A stretch of DNA of 64,000 nt from Candidozyma auris (lineage: Eukaryota; Ascomycota; Pichiomycetes; Serinales; Metschnikowiaceae). A program made the position numbers and the translations under genes. The stretch lies in the NCBI RefSeq assembly GCF_003013715.1, contig NC_072813.1, forward strand, positions 1,240,001 through 1,304,000, in the 5' to 3' direction. This document shows positions 30,762 through 41,300 of this stretch, in pieces (within the stretch, counting starts at the first letter, position 1; each line of letters begins with the position of its first letter). The notes beneath the pieces are model-generated. The model was not told the DNA's origin. It did no database searches and was given only the letters and a program-made list of their open reading frames with translations.

Positions 30762-31772
30762 GATTAGACAACTGGCATTGATTGAAGTAAGCGAACGAGC
30801 ATAAGGCCTCAAGGCACACCGAATAGACAACTTGTACTATAGACGCAATAAATCAGGAAGACTAATAATTTAATGAGACGTATGTTGCTCACTCTATTGG
30901 AGAGCAAATGTCGAAGTGGGCATATTCTCACCACCTTGTCAACCTTTGTCTTCAATTTGATTCAAACCAGTGATTGAAATTCACGGATCAAAACGGGTCT
31001 AAAAGCTCCCTAAAGGAGGGAGTTCGGTTTCGCCAGCCTCATTCCAAAATTCTCCAACAGTGATATAGTAGCTGGAGCTTTCCGACTTCGAGAAGGTGCA
31101 CTAATTTTGTGGATTCTCACAATAGGCTTCAGACTTACGAACTAAAACTGATTAGGATCGATAGAAACCCAGCATTAACACATTAATAGTGAGCATATGA
31201 GGCATCTTTGTGTCGATTCTCGAAGTATTTGATGGGCAGGAAGGAGCAGTTTCTGATGGCTGCGAACTCACCACTTTACTAAAGTGGGAAGCGCCGTCGT
31301 TCCTATTGTTTGCACGTTGATTGATGACATTACTGGTTGTCAAAATTCACTTCAACAAAAGTCAAGATAAAGAAAAATAAAAAAACCTACCCCAATGATG
31401 CAACTATCATATTTCATACACCCTGAGACCGCCAGTAGGCTGTGGGAGGAGCTCCACCGAGGTCGCAAATGGCAGCACAAGCATGCGCTTAGTCACGCAG
31501 CCAACGGAATGAAAAGACATCCTGTTTATGAAAATGCACCATCTCAGAATTAAAATCTTAAATCTGAATCGCTGCCAATCTTTAATCAAAGCATACATTT
31601 CAATGTAAGGGTCCTTGCTCCCTTGTGTTTCCGTAGCCACATCCCGGTTCGCAGCCACGGGCCGAGTGGTGGATATATCTTGAGCACAACACGACCTCCC
31701 TCCCCCAGAGTTCCCCAGATACTCATTTCAATACTTCGCTCACCAATCGACTTACTAGTATCCTCGTTTACC
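30762..31772. other. Intergenic region
   Basis: About 1 kb with one TTYGCARCCA element at 31648. An in-frame open stretch from 31623 joins the next gene but includes this element, so it is treated as promoter, not coding. Confidence 0.5.
31648..31657 (+). promoter_or_regulatory. TTYGCARCCA element
   Basis: TTCGCAGCCA, 116 bp 5' of the ATG at 31773. Confidence 0.55.
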
Positions 31773-32441
31773 ATGTTGAGATCCAGAGTTGCCTTGAGGA
31801 CTTTGCACACGTCCGTGAGAAGACTTGCTAAAAACGACCCTTCAACCATCGACTCGTACAGATTGCCTTCGCAGACGTCTATCAACGAGTGGGAGTTCAA
31901 GTATGACTTTATCCCCAAAGTTGCTCAGCCAAAGATCCCTCCCGTGTCGCCCGAGGCCGTGAAGCAGGACATTGCTCAGACCAAGAAACAACAGGTAGAG
32001 CATGAGTTGTTCGCCAAGGAGCTGAACTCTTCGATAAAGGTGGAGGCCAATGATGCTGCTGTGGTGCATGGCGGTGAATCCGTTTCTACTGAGCCAGTCA
32101 ACCTTCGTGACTCGGGTTCAAACCCAGTGGATATCAGCAATAAAGATGCTAGTGGTACGAAGCCGAAAAAGACTGCCAACACAGAGAAATACGTGCAGAG
32201 CTCGACAAACCCTGACATCAACAAGCCGGACGTTGTGAACTTGGGCGACAGCCAAGTCGACCACAAGGTGAGCCCCGTGAAGAACCAGGAAAGGGTGGAG
32301 GACGATATCGAGCACGGCCAATCCAAGCCTGGGTCTGACTCGACCGTCAATCCTACAACTCTCCTTGCTGTATTGGGCTTGGGTGGTGTTGCCGGCTACT
32401 TCGCCTTCGGCCTGGGCCCCAAGAAGGAGACCAAGAAATAA
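31773..32441 (+). CDS. Putative mitochondrial membrane protein, unknown family
   Basis: 222 residues. The first 20 (MLRSRVALRTLHTSVRRLAK) are basic and amphipathic, a strong mitochondrial presequence. A conserved-looking segment follows (LPSQTSINEWEFKYDFIPK). The middle is hydrophilic and low-complexity. One hydrophobic helix lies near the C-terminus (LLAVLGLGGVAGYFAFGLG) with a short Lys-rich tail. I infer an inner-membrane or tail-anchored mitochondrial protein; I do not recognise the family. The ATG at 31773 is preferred over the open frame upstream, which lacks a presequence. It converges on MIX17, itself mitochondrial. Confidence 0.7.
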   Translation: MLRSRVALRTLHTSVRRLAKNDPSTIDSYRLPSQTSINEWEFKYDFIPKVAQPKIPPVSPEAVKQDIAQTKKQQVEHELFAKELNSSIKVEANDAAVVHGGESVSTEPVNLRDSGSNPVDISNKDASGTKPKKTANTEKYVQSSTNPDINKPDVVNLGDSQVDHKVSPVKNQERVEDDIEHGQSKPGSDSTVNPTTLLAVLGLGGVAGYFAFGLGPKKETKK

Positions 32442-32542
32442 GAAATACCGAACACTTAGTTTACTTGCACCTACACTCAATTCATAGATAAATGCATCAA
32501 TGCGATATATATATATACAATTCAGGGCACATGTGAGTCCAT

Positions 32543-32977
32543 CTAGTAGTGACGAGAGGCCTCCTGGCATGCTCTTAATTGCTGCAAGTAGAAATCACAA
32601 ACTTGCATGTTGCCATTGTGCTCTTCCAAACATTTAGTAAAGGTTCTAGCGTCAGCGTCACACGATTTGCCTTGTTCCTGGTTGTTGAACTGCTGCTGCT
32701 GAGCAGCCACCTGCTGCTGGGGAGCCTCAGCTGGAGCAGAAGAACCACCGAACATCGAGGTGATACCTGCACCCAAAGTGTGACCAATGGTGGAACCAAC
32801 AGCTACACCGGCAGCGGTAGAAGCCATCTGGCCAAAGAGACCTGGGCTTTGAGACTGCTGGGTCTGGGGGTGGGAGATGGAGGTTGGATGGGATGCTGGA
32901 GCACTTGGAGCTGCCATGGTGTGAGCAGATCTGGTCTGCGATGGTCTAGCTGGAGCGGATCTTCTTTGTCTAGGCAT
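32543..32977 (-). CDS. MIX17: CHCH-domain protein Mix17 (CHCHD2/10 type)
   Basis: 144-residue intermembrane-space protein of the CHCHD2/CHCHD10 family. An Arg/Ser/Ala-rich N-terminus is followed by a Gly-rich hydrophobic centre (VAVGSTIGHTLGAGITSMFG) and a C-terminal CHCH fold with twin CX9C motifs (CDADARTFTKC and CDFYLQQLRAC) oxidised through the Mia40 route in the known family. A Gln-rich linker separates them. The length fits the yeast protein. Confidence 0.93.
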   Translation of the reverse strand: MPRQRRSAPARPSQTRSAHTMAAPSAPASHPTSISHPQTQQSQSPGLFGQMASTAAGVAVGSTIGHTLGAGITSMFGGSSAPAEAPQQQVAAQQQQFNNQEQGKSCDADARTFTKCLEEHNGNMQVCDFYLQQLRACQEASRHY

Positions 32978-33488
32978 TTCAATAAATAGGTGTTAAAGTT
33001 GGTGAAGTTATGGAAAGGCGAAAGCGATGTGTTATATACTGTTTTTTAGTGGCGGATCCGCGTGCGACAATGTCGTACACCTTGAGTGGAGAAGCTTCGA
33101 GAAACACGAAATACCGAGGGCTACAAAGGGTTAAAAACAGAACTGTAATAAGGATTATTGGAGCATAGAAGAGCCGAGTAGTCACAAATGAAGAGAGATA
33201 GATACCCAAGGATTGTGTATGAGTAGGTGTTTGGAAGAGATGGTGGATCTCACAGAAAAAGTCGCAGACTGCACATTACACTCGGTGAGACACAGACTAG
33301 TCAGTCGCCTCAGTAAGACTGATCGCCTCAGAGTAAGATGGAAAGAATCGTCCTCCTTATAACTGCTTAACTACCAATCTCTGCATGAGCAAAGTTCTCA
33401 TAGGAACTACAGTATCTCACTTCAAATCATCATCTTTAATAAATAAGTGCAAGTGATTTTAGTTTTTACTTGTAATGGATGAGCACGT

Positions 33489-33498
33489 TTTGCAGCCA
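33489..33498 (+). promoter_or_regulatory. TTYGCARCCA element
   Basis: TTTGCAGCCA, 512 bp 5' of MIX17. Confidence 0.45.
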
Positions 33499-34181
33499 CT
33501 CATTGTAATTCCGCAAAAGCCGTGATCAAAACTTGTCGAACTGTGAAAAGTTGATTACCATTGTATGAATTATGATTCAGCACCCATGCAAAGGGAGCAA
33601 CCGTAATTGAGATTTTCGTGGTTTTGTAAATCCATCTATGTCCAGCTTCCTGCGATAAATTTCGAGTAACACCTCTATTAGGTCTCACTGATCCAAATGT
33701 GGAGAGGAAATGGGGTTGCAAAAAACCACAGTTTGTCTTTTTGATCATACAAAATGGCAATGTTCATTTTATTTTTCTTTCGGCATCAACGTCAAAAGAA
33801 AGCTGAGTCATGGAGCAAGTGCTTGTAGAAGACATGGGGCCAACAACTGGGAAGCTCCGTAGGCAAAAAACGGATATAAAAGCTGGCAGGATGAGGGTCT
33901 TTGGCGAAGCAGCCCAAAGATAGAAGACAAAAATAAGCGACCAAAAGTGTCACAGAGGGTGTATGGCATTGCATACGGAGGATACAATTAGTCTCGATTC
34001 TCTAAAGCAATCTGAGGACAGAAGAATTGGTAATTGGGGCACCTGGACATTTTCAGTTCCTCACAGAGTTCTAGAGTTACACAATGAGTAACAGAAATCA
34101 AGGCAGAAAGGATTTCAAGAAGCTTTGCGCCCTCATTCTCTTAGATTTACTCTAGTGGGCGCTCCCTCATGCGGCGAGCCT

Positions 34182-34191
34182 TTCGCAGCCA
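34182..34191 (+). promoter_or_regulatory. TTYGCARCCA element
   Basis: TTCGCAGCCA, 541 bp 5' of the JID1-like ATG. Confidence 0.45.
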
Positions 34192-34731
34192 AATTGATCC
34201 ACTTACTGGCACCCATACAGAACAACAGATTGCAAGCAAATGTTCAGACGAAACAAATTTCGCCAACTTTATTATCAATACCTCTTCTTCGATACTTTCA
34301 TCGCGATTCAAATCCTCAACCTTATGGCGTCACTCGTTTTCTGACTGCTCGCTGCATGGGCGATTGCATTTTCCGTGGCCGAAAGCGCTCTTTCCGACTC
34401 GGCGCCTACTCTGTTGCTGCTCTTCAGGCGCGATACCTGCTTGATAACGCTAGCTAGGGGGAGCCCCAGAGGAACATAGATAAACAGTGAATTCACTTGG
34501 GAAAACCACTTACAGTATTAGCAACATTTTCAATTAGTGGACTTGAGAAAGTTTTACTTTTCCAGCTCAATTGCATCTGCGTATCGATTCACGCCTCAGC
34601 CTGACCGACTGTACAAATACCGTTGAGTCGTGCCTCGCGTTATCAGATCTGAGACTTCACATACCAAACACTTTTCACATTCCACCTACAGAGATAGCAC
34701 CCCTACATATTCACTTCCAAAGCACTTGTTG

Positions 34732-35643
34732 ATGATCGCCTCGATCACTCCAGTCACTTCCAGGACGCTATGGTGCCGTCTCTCGACAAGGCCCATTCTA
34801 TCGTTTGTTCGCTTCGCTTCACTGGTGGCTGATGACCGCAACTACTACCAAATCCTCGAGCTTCCTCGAAATGCATCCATCAAGGATATCAAGGCTCAGT
34901 TCAGAAAACTCTCGAAAAAGTACCATCCAGATTTGAATTCTCATTTGTCTGACGAGGAAAAGGAGCTAAACAACAAGAAGTACGTGCAAATGCTGCTGGC
35001 GTACGATACTTTGAAAGACGTGAAGGCGAAACGAGAGTACGACGCTAAACTTGGATTTGAAAGCCGCAAACAAGGAAGCTCACATAATCCGAATCATTCA
35101 GATTGGGAGAACAAATATTACGGCGAAGCAAAATATTACACCAGGGCGAAGGCTTCGGGGTCCTACTTCTCCAGAGGGTACAGCAACAGGAGACACAGGG
35201 TGCACAATTTCTATGATGGCTCAGGCGCTGAAAATACCAATAGTCACTTTTCTGGAATCCACAGAAACTACGGGGATCGATACAGCGTGCCTCATTTTGA
35301 TTACAACACGCATTTGGCCAAACACTTGAAGTTTGAGCAAAGAATTCTCGGTAAACAATTGACGCCAGAGGACAGAGATGTAATAATTGGACAGCTACGA
35401 AAAGAAGGGAATGGTGTTGACGTGAGTGAGGAGCTCATAACGAAACATCTCATGCGACATGCTCACGGCAATTACCAAGCAAACACAGCGTCTTCATCTT
35501 CAGCAGCAGCGCTGAATCCATACATGTATCAAGGACCGCAACATGGCGGATACCATGACGACCTGATGAGTCTAGGCATGACGACGGCGTTAGTGCTCGG
35601 AGGTCTTGGCTCAATCTACCTTATATATTACCCAACAACGTGA
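34732..35643 (+). CDS. JID1: Mitochondrial J-domain protein (Jid1-like)
   Basis: 303-residue Hsp40-type co-chaperone. A presequence (about 1-30, SRTLWCRLSTRPILSFVRFAS) precedes a J domain at about 35-105: NYYQILELPRNASIKDIK, the invariant HPD in KYHPDLN, and AYDTL. The rest is Tyr/Ser/Asn-rich, with HFDYNTHLAKHLKFEQR, and ends in one hydrophobic helix (MTTALVLGGLGSIYLIYY), as in yeast Jid1. The frame is open back to a GTG at 34630, but the ATG at 34732 gives the presequence directly. Two adjacent CTG codons sit just before AYDTL. Jid1 is the best match by layout; another mitochondrial J-protein cannot be excluded. Confidence 0.75.
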   Translation: MIASITPVTSRTLWCRLSTRPILSFVRFASLVADDRNYYQILELPRNASIKDIKAQFRKLSKKYHPDLNSHLSDEEKELNNKKYVQMLLAYDTLKDVKAKREYDAKLGFESRKQGSSHNPNHSDWENKYYGEAKYYTRAKASGSYFSRGYSNRRHRVHNFYDGSGAENTNSHFSGIHRNYGDRYSVPHFDYNTHLAKHLKFEQRILGKQLTPEDRDVIIGQLRKEGNGVDVSEELITKHLMRHAHGNYQANTASSSSAAALNPYMYQGPQHGGYHDDLMSLGMTTALVLGGLGSIYLIYYPTT

Positions 35644-35791
35644 GTTTCGTGACTCGGTATATTTATTTGAAAGAGATCGTACAGCAAGACAGCGGACTTG
35701 GGCCCACTGTCGTTGTATAAAATTATAATGCAGTTTATGGAGGGATTTTATGCGGGGAGAAAGCTTTGCTTGGTGGAGGCTTTTTGTAGTT

Positions 35792-37228
35792 TTAGCGGTC
35801 AACCTCACCGAACACCAAGTCCATGGTACCAATGATGGCAACTGCGTCAGCCAACAAGTTACCTCTCGAAATGTGGTCAAATGCACCCAAGTGAGCGAAA
35901 CCTGGCGCTCTGATCTTACATCTGTATGGTCTTTCCGTACCGTCGGAAACAACATACACACCCATTTCACCTTTAGGAGCCTCAATGGCGGTGTACGTCT
36001 CACCTGGAGGAACAGCGTAGCCCTTAGTGAACAATAAGAAGTGGTGGATCAAGGCCTCCATATCCTCTTTCATCAAATCTCTTGGTGGTGGCGAGATTTT
36101 GTAGTCTTCCACCTTAACAGGGCCCTCGGGCATGTCGTTGCAGCACTGCTCAATGATTCTCAAACTTTGTCTGAATTCAGCCATTCTGATCAAGTAACGA
36201 TCGAAACAATCACCATTCATACCGACAGGCACGTCGAAGTCGACCAAATCGTATGCGTCGTATGGCTGAGACTTTCTCACGTCAAATGGAATACCGGAAC
36301 CTCTAAGCATAGGACCAGAGCAGGAATAGTTCAAGGCATCCTCGGCAGTGACAACACCAACGTCCTTGGTTCTGGCGTGCCAAATACGGTTATCGGTGAC
36401 TAACTCCTCCACTTCATCAACTCTGTCACCGAACTGAGTTGCCCACATGTGGATGTCATCCAACAAACCAGCTGGCAAGTCCTGAGAAACACCACCGGGT
36501 CTCACGTAGGCAGCATGCAATCTGGCACCGGACACTCTTTCATAGAATTCCATCAACTTTTCTCTTTCTTCAAAGCCCCACAAGAAGGGAGTCAAACCAC
36601 CGACATCCATAATATGCGATAACACAGACATACAGTGATTCAAGATTCTAGTAATTTCACCAAATAAGGTACGAATATACTTGGCTCTCAAAGGTACTTC
36701 GACATTCAACAACTTTTCCACCGCTAAAGAGAACACCAACTCGTTGGTCATCATCGACACATAGTCCAAACGATCAAAATATGGCAAAGCTTGCATGTAC
36801 GTCTTAGACTCTATCAACTTCTCTGTACCTCTGTGAAGCAAACCGACATGAGGGTCAGCTCTCACGATTTCTTCACCGTGCAACTCCAAAATCAATCTCA
36901 ACACACCGTGAGCGGCTGGGTGTTGAGGACCGAAGTTGATGGTGAAATGTCTGATTTTGGTATTTTGTTTCTCAACTTTCAAAGGATCATCGTCTCTTCC
37001 CCAAGTCATATCAACTTCGTCCATGGCTTCTGTGAACGTTGTCTTTTCAAAGATATTACCTTCGGGAGTGACTCGTTGAGCAGACTTACCCAAAGCATTT
37101 GTGAAAGGTTTAACAGGCTCTTCGGAGGCTCCTGCTCTCAATGGAGACATGCTGGAGAACAACCTCGATGCATTAGCCACTTTCAAGCTCCTGCTAGCGA
37201 CCCGGGCCAAAGTAGGAATTGGAAGCAT
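35792..37228 (-). CDS. Complex I 49 kDa subunit (NUCM/NDUFS2 type)
   Basis: 478-residue nuclear-encoded subunit of NADH:ubiquinone oxidoreductase, forming part of the quinone site in the mitochondrial matrix arm. A presequence (about 1-40) is followed by the family core: [45 protein letters not shown], then [36 protein letters not shown] at the end (shown in parts: [18 protein letters not shown]). Length and C-terminus are exactly family-like. Its presence shows a complex I-containing yeast. Confidence 0.97.
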   Translation of the reverse strand: MLPIPTLARVASRSLKVANASRLFSSMSPLRAGASEEPVKPFTNALGKSAQRVTPEGNIFEKTTFTEAMDEVDMTWGRDDDPLKVEKQNTKIRHFTINFGPQHPAAHGVLRLILELHGEEIVRADPHVGLLHRGTEKLIESKTYMQALPYFDRLDYVSMMTNELVFSLAVEKLLNVEVPLRAKYIRTLFGEITRILNHCMSVLSHIMDVGGLTPFLWGFEEREKLMEFYERVSGARLHAAYVRPGGVSQDLPAGLLDDIHMWATQFGDRVDEVEELVTDNRIWHARTKDVGVVTAEDALNYSCSGPMLRGSGIPFDVRKSQPYDAYDLVDFDVPVGMNGDCFDRYLIRMAEFRQSLRIIEQCCNDMPEGPVKVEDYKISPPPRDLMKEDMEALIHHFLLFTKGYAVPPGETYTAIEAPKGEMGVYVVSDGTERPYRCKIRAPGFAHLGAFDHISRGNLLADAVAIIGTMDLVFGEVDR

Positions 37229-38174
37229 TCTCTGGAGGTTTGATGGGGAGGTTCAAGCTTTAGTTGTACGTTTTTTTGGAGCTTGATCTTTTCGTGCGGT
37301 AAAAACTCTTAGAAAAAGCAGAATCTTCATTGGATAGAGTACATCCGTGCATCAGGCAATGTATGGGGGAGGCTCTTGAAAATGAATAGAAGCAAAATAA
37401 CAAAGAGGATACTAGGTGGCGTATTTGAATTGTAAGACTGAGTTTTAACTATCTTGATGAGGTTGTTCCGATGCTTTACTTTGCTTTGACTCTTTGCCTG
37501 GAACGATTGAGGGATCTTGAGAGCGCGATAAATGGTTGCAAATTAGGCAAGGGAGCGAAATAAGTGATATACTGAAAAAGACGAACCATTTTTGTCTCAA
37601 CTCTTTTTCGATGAAGACTCTTTTGCCAATAGTAGTCATTGAGAATTGTTATGTTGTAGGGGCCATCGAACTTCATGAACCCAACAATCTTCCTTATTTT
37701 GACTGTCGCAATGGACTATTTGACCCATCCACCTCCCTCGTGTTTGTTCGTCCAAACATTCTATTTTCTTTTATTTTATTTGTTGTTTGCTTCATTTTAC
37801 TTAATATGACTTTATTTTCATTTTTATAATTTTATTCCCTCAAGCTGATCAAAGAACTCTTTAATTTAATTCTATCTTGATAGGCGTGTCGGCTGCAAAG
37901 TCTGGATCTTAGGTACGTAATACTACTACCACTCAACTTACTCACTGAGAAAAGCAAGCTGTATCATGATTTCACCAGTCTAAACTCGATTCAGAAATTT
38001 AATCTCTTAAAAAAGTGCTTTCTGAGCTGAAAACTTTATATCCTGTGACATCTGCTGGACTGATAAATAAATATATGGAAGGTATTGTGAAAAAACGTCA
38101 ATGGCAAGTCACGTGTTTTATACATCTCAATCTCCCCAACATGAATTACTCTAGAGCGGTAGTGCATAGTAACA
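37229..38174. other. Intergenic region upstream of complex I gene and tRNA-Trp
   Basis: About 950 bp, AT-rich. Contains one TTYGCARCCA element (37533, minus) and a GTCACGTG E-box at 38108-38115 that could serve the helicase gene. No ORF recognised. Confidence 0.5.
37533..37542 (-). promoter_or_regulatory. TTYGCARCCA element
   Basis: TGGTTGCAAA on plus, 305 bp 5' of the complex I 49 kDa start. Confidence 0.55.
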
Positions 38175-38246
38175 GATGCGGTGGCTCAATGGCAGAGCTT
38201 TTGATTCCAAATCAAAGGGTTGCAGGTTCGATTCCTGTCCGTGTCA
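38175..38246 (+). tRNA. tRNA-Trp (anticodon CCA)
   Basis: A 72-nt cloverleaf: acceptor GATGCGG/CCGTGTC, D-stem GCTC/GAGC, anticodon stem TTTGA/TCAAA with 7-base loop TTCCAAA (anticodon CCA at 38207-38209), T-arm CAGG-TTCGATT-CCTG, discriminator A at 38246. Pol III terminator TTTTTT at 38252-38257. There is no intron in the anticodon loop, whereas S. cerevisiae tRNA-Trp genes carry one. It lies 81 bp upstream of the helicase ATG on the same strand. Confidence 0.96.
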
Positions 38247-38327
38247 ACTTCTTTTTTGGAATTAACCCCAAGTCTTCTCCCCGTTGCCTCAGACTTTTCC
38301 TATTTTTGTAACTGTTTCCTCTAAACA

Positions 38328-41300
38328 ATGGCAAAGAAAAAGGCTCCGCTGCCTGCTCCTGAAGTAAAAGGGAAAAAGGGCCAGGCAATGAAGGGTGCAG
38401 AGCCTTCAGTTGGAAAAGGGAAGAAGTCAAAGAGCAGCACACCTGAAGTTGCAAATGGAGAACCTCAGAAGCCTCAACGTGGATTGGCCATTGGTGATAA
38501 CTTTGGATGGACAGGAAAGCTTCCGGCTACCCTTTTGTACGAGTTTTGCCAGAAGCAGAAGTGGAACAAAGTCATCTTCGACATGAAGAAGACACCAAAG
38601 GGTTTCATTGGAATTGCAGATCTCAGCTGGGAGAACCCCAAGACTAAAGAGGTGATTCATGTGAAGATGATGCCTGATACACAACTCCTTTCTCCCAGAG
38701 AAACTACCAATGAGGCCAGACATTTCGCAGCCACTTATGCTATGCATCGCCTTAACTACGTAAAAAATCTACGGATGGTCTTGCCCACCATTTTTAGAGA
38801 TTTTTGGTCGGACTTAGAGAATCATAGACAGGAGTTGCTCAAAAAAAGTAAGACCGAACACGACAAAATCTATAATGCCAATCCATTTCAAGTGTACTTG
38901 GAAGAGAAGGCCGCCAACGAGAAGAAAGCCAAGGAAAGAGAAGCGAAGGCTAATAATGATGCCAAGATCAATGCACCCAAGACAAGTATATCCATTGGAA
39001 CTCAGCCCCAGAAAAAGACCGTGCGAGCTAAACAGGATGTCAATAAGATTGTCAAACCACGCACGCCTACCGTCCAGCCTACATTCAGCAAAAAAGCATG
39101 GGAGACCGCACCATTCGTTGACTTCCCCGTTGATATCAGAACTTCTATCGAAAGACAAATTAAAGATCATATTACATGGATACAGGAGGAGGAAGAAGCG
39201 TCTTTCGATGAGCAAAGTAGACAACAATGGAGATCCGACCTCATTGCGCTCGAATTCAGGGAGAGCCATGTTGATGAGGCTCTTACACATACACATTCAT
39301 TCACAGATGCTTTGGAATGGCTTCTATTCCACATTCCAGACGACGATCTACCCGTATTTTTCGCCAAAAGAGAGGAAGATACCGGTGTCTCACTTAAAAT
39401 TTCCAAGGATATTCAGACAGAGTATCTTCTTCAAAGGCTCGCGCATTCTGGTTGTGACAAGGATGATATAATCGAGGCATTGAGAGAGAATGATGGCAAG
39501 GAGGTCGAGACAGCTATCAAGTTGTGCTACAACACAATCGATTATGTGCCTGAAAGAAACCCTAAGCCTGATTCTAAGAACATGTGGGTGGAGGAGATAG
39601 AGAGTATACAAATGATTGGCTCAAACAACGTTGAGTTCATTGATGATGAAAAAAGAATTGTGACAGCTAGTCTCAATGTGGAGGGCCTTGAGAACGACAT
39701 TCTTCTGGTCAAACTTTTCATGCCTGAAGCATATCCTGATGTTCTACCTGGCGTCCAGATAGTGATCAACAATCTGTCTCACAAACTAGCGAACTATATC
39801 AAGTTGGCAATTATTCGCCGACTTTTGAATCATGTTCTTGAATGTAATTTGCTTGGCGAATGTTACATTTATTTCATGATTGAGTGGCTCGAGTCAAACA
39901 TTGGTGAAATTATAAAAAACCCAGGACCTTTGAGCAGTAACTCACAAGCAATTTCTCCGAAAAACAAAACCTCGAAAAACAAAATTTTGAAAAAGAGCTC
40001 CTCTCGGGAAAGAGGTGCTTTGACAGACGAGGACATAGAGCAACTCAAGAAAGAGTTTGCGGAGAGAAACAACTCGATTCGATTTAAGAAGTCTGTCGAG
40101 GAGAGGGCTAAGCTCCCTGCTTGGAATAAGAGGGAGAAGCTCGTCAGTATCATAAACTCCAACAAAGTCACTTTAGTGACTGGTGAAACTGGTTCGGGTA
40201 AGAGTACACAGATTGTGCAGTTCATCATGGACGATTTGAATGCTAAAGGTGATTTCAGCAGTACAATTATATGTACTCAGCCTCGAAGAATCTCCACAAT
40301 TGGACTTGCGGATCGTATCTCTGAAGAACGTATCCTGAATGTTGGCAAGGAAGTGGGGTACATCATTCGTGGTGAGAACAAGACCTGTAAAGCGACAAGA
40401 CTTCTGTTCGTGACCACAGGTGTCTTACTAAGGATGCTTCAGTCTTTATTATCGAATGACAAGTCGGCAGATGTTTCGATGTTCGATAGACTTCAGTATA
40501 TTTTCATTGATGAGGTGCATGAAAGATCCGTTGATAGCGACTTTCTTCTCATCATTCTCAAAAAGATCATGGATAGATTTCCCACGTTGAAGATTGTGCT
40601 CATGTCTGCAACTATTAACACCGAAGCATTCATGAAGTTCTTCCCAACTCAGGTGAATCACATTCACATTGAAGGAAGAACATTTCCCATCGAAGATCAG
40701 TACTTAGACACTATTCTCCATGATTTGGATTATAGTTTCACCAATTACAATGGCGAGGTGATCAAGCCAAAAGCAGACTCACACTACTTCAAAACTGGTA
40801 CAGCAAACTACGATCTCGTTGCCAAACTTTGCCTTTTGGTTGATGAAAGAGTACGGGTGGAGGGAAACTCAGGCTCCATTTTGATATTCTTACCCGGTGT
40901 CATGGAGATTAACAAATGTATACAAAAGATTGAATCAGAATATGATGGACAGGGTATCGCTTGTTGGTGTTTACCTCTCCATTCTACTCTCTCATCAAAA
41001 GATCAAACCAGGGTTTTTAAGAAGCCTCCTGCTGGCACGAGAAAGATTGTGGTTTCGACAAACATTGCTGAGACGTCAATCACCATTCCTGATTGTGTAG
41101 TGGTTATTGATAGTGGACGTTCAAAAAGCGTGTTTTTTGACCCCCAAGCTAACGTTACTAAACTTGTTGAAAGCTGGTGTTCTCGAGCGGAGATGTCACA
41201 AAGAAGAGGTCGTTCCGGACGTATACAGAATGGTACATGCTACCACTTGTATACAAAAGAAACCTTTGATCTGGTGACGGCTCAGCCTATACCAGAAATA

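Larger units (their letters stand above)
32978..34731. other. Longest gene-poor stretch in the window
   Basis: About 1.75 kb between divergent MIX17 and the JID1-like gene. It holds two exact TTYGCARCCA elements (33489, 34182) and a near match (33714), all far from either start codon. ORFs at 34125-34457 and 34169-34444 overlap the element at 34182 and look like chance. A short unannotated transcript is possible. Confidence 0.45.

Noticed and set aside
31623..31772. N-terminal extension of the mitochondrial protein at 31773
   Set aside because: The extension contains a TTYGCARCCA element and would bury the clear mitochondrial presequence inside the protein.
34300..34320. GATTCAAATCC, like a tRNA T-loop
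   Set aside because: No cloverleaf can be built around it and no T-run terminator follows.
34125..34457. Plus ORFs of 110 and 91 codons in the MIX17/JID1 gap
   Set aside because: They run through a TTYGCARCCA element, lack protein-family features and overlap each other in different frames.
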